Shown here one piece after another: positions 63,904 through 64,000 of a stretch of 64,000 nt of DNA. The DNA is from JBAOHV01 sp963714875. GTDB taxonomy: Bacteria; Actinomycetota; Acidimicrobiia; Acidimicrobiales; Microtrichaceae. The stretch lies in the NCBI GenBank assembly GCA_963714875.1, contig CAVQQI010000012.1, forward strand, positions 186,001-250,000. The letters run 5' to 3'. Position 1 is the stretch's first letter, and the number at the start of each line of letters is the position of its first letter. A program made the position numbers and the translations under genes. Under the pieces are notes generated by a model, which saw only the letters and a program-made list of their open reading frames with translations, was not told where the DNA came from and made no database searches.

Positions 63904-64000
63904 ATGCCCATCACGCCCACCGAGAAGATCTGGATGAACGGCGAGCTCGTCGACTGGGCCGATGCCCAGATCCACGTGCTGACCCACACCCTGCACTACG
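63904..64000 (+). CDS. ilvE: Branched-chain amino acid aminotransferase, N-terminal fragment
   Basis: Only the first 32 residues are in the window. The start IWMNGELVDWADAQIHVLTH matches fold-type IV aminotransferases of the IlvE type, and the gene follows leuB with AGGAGA before the ATG. It would transfer the amino group to the 2-oxo acids of leucine, isoleucine and valine. D-amino acid transaminase or PabC are less likely given the leuB neighbour. Confidence 0.8.
   Translation, partial: MPITPTEKIWMNGELVDWADAQIHVLTHTLHY

Overview
This 64 kb window is a contiguous piece of chromosome from a very GC-rich bacterium. Gene content and order (atp operon, rne-rplU-rpmA-obg-proB, mre-pbp-rodA, an HNH/DUF222 gene, a DrrAB exporter) fit Actinomycetota. 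The mix of genes and the many leaderless-looking starts suggest a lineage such as Acidimicrobiia, but that placement is inference. I see no rRNA, insertion sequence, prophage or CRISPR array. The coding density is high: no gap exceeds 300 bases, and the longest is the 291-base stretch before rne.

Layout. 1-1.4 kb: end of a branched-chain amino acid ABC transporter (livG, livF) and a small membrane protein. 1.5-9.9 kb: the F1Fo ATP synthase operon (two AtpI-type proteins, a, c, two b-type subunits, delta, alpha, gamma, beta, epsilon). 10-11.7 kb: a 2H-phosphoesterase/GNAT fusion and an SDR. 11.7-16.7 kb: a DrrBA-type exporter, class II fructose bisphosphatase, a duplicated-module protein and a glutathionyl-hydroquinone-reductase-like protein. 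16.8-20.6 kb: a sugar-nucleotide/glycosyltransferase cluster with a LegB-like dehydratase. 20.7-25.1 kb: dabB-dabA, an inorganic carbon pump. 25.1-30.4 kb: small enzymes, tRNA-Gly, a DUF6325 protein, a SHOCT protein, a hydrolase and an HATPase/GNAT fusion. 30.4-35.8 kb: tRNA-Pro, tig, clpP, clpX, folC, ndk. 36-41.8 kb: mreBCD, PBP2 and rodA for cell shape. 42-48.4 kb: rne, rplU, rpmA, dgt (reverse), obg, proB. 48.4-54.2 kb: pspA, murJ, a coiled-coil membrane protein and a penicillin-acylase-like protein, all on the minus strand. 54.3-58.6 kb: a three-gene minus-strand operon of AAA+ ATPase, binding-protein-like protein and binding-protein/VWA lipoprotein. 58.6-64 kb: proA, an AlkD-like protein, a DUF222/HNH protein, greA, and a leader peptide plus attenuator before leuB and ilvE.

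Two window-wide properties matter for reading the annotation. First, the sequence carries about 39 frame-breaking indels. Some 28 of them are packed into 2.05-7.4 kb of the atp operon, and nearly all are one extra base, usually an extra G on the plus strand. After removing them every affected gene has a length divisible by three and an intact family-typical protein. I treat them as probable sequencing or assembly errors and give the full gene span with the break positions. Second, many genes start 6-8 bases after a TANNNT hexamer, as expected for leaderless mRNAs; this also decides several start codons.

The most interesting regulatory element is the leader ORF, perfect 10-bp hairpin and intrinsic terminator before leuB-ilvE. 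The most interesting protein system is the AAA+/binding-protein/VWA operon.
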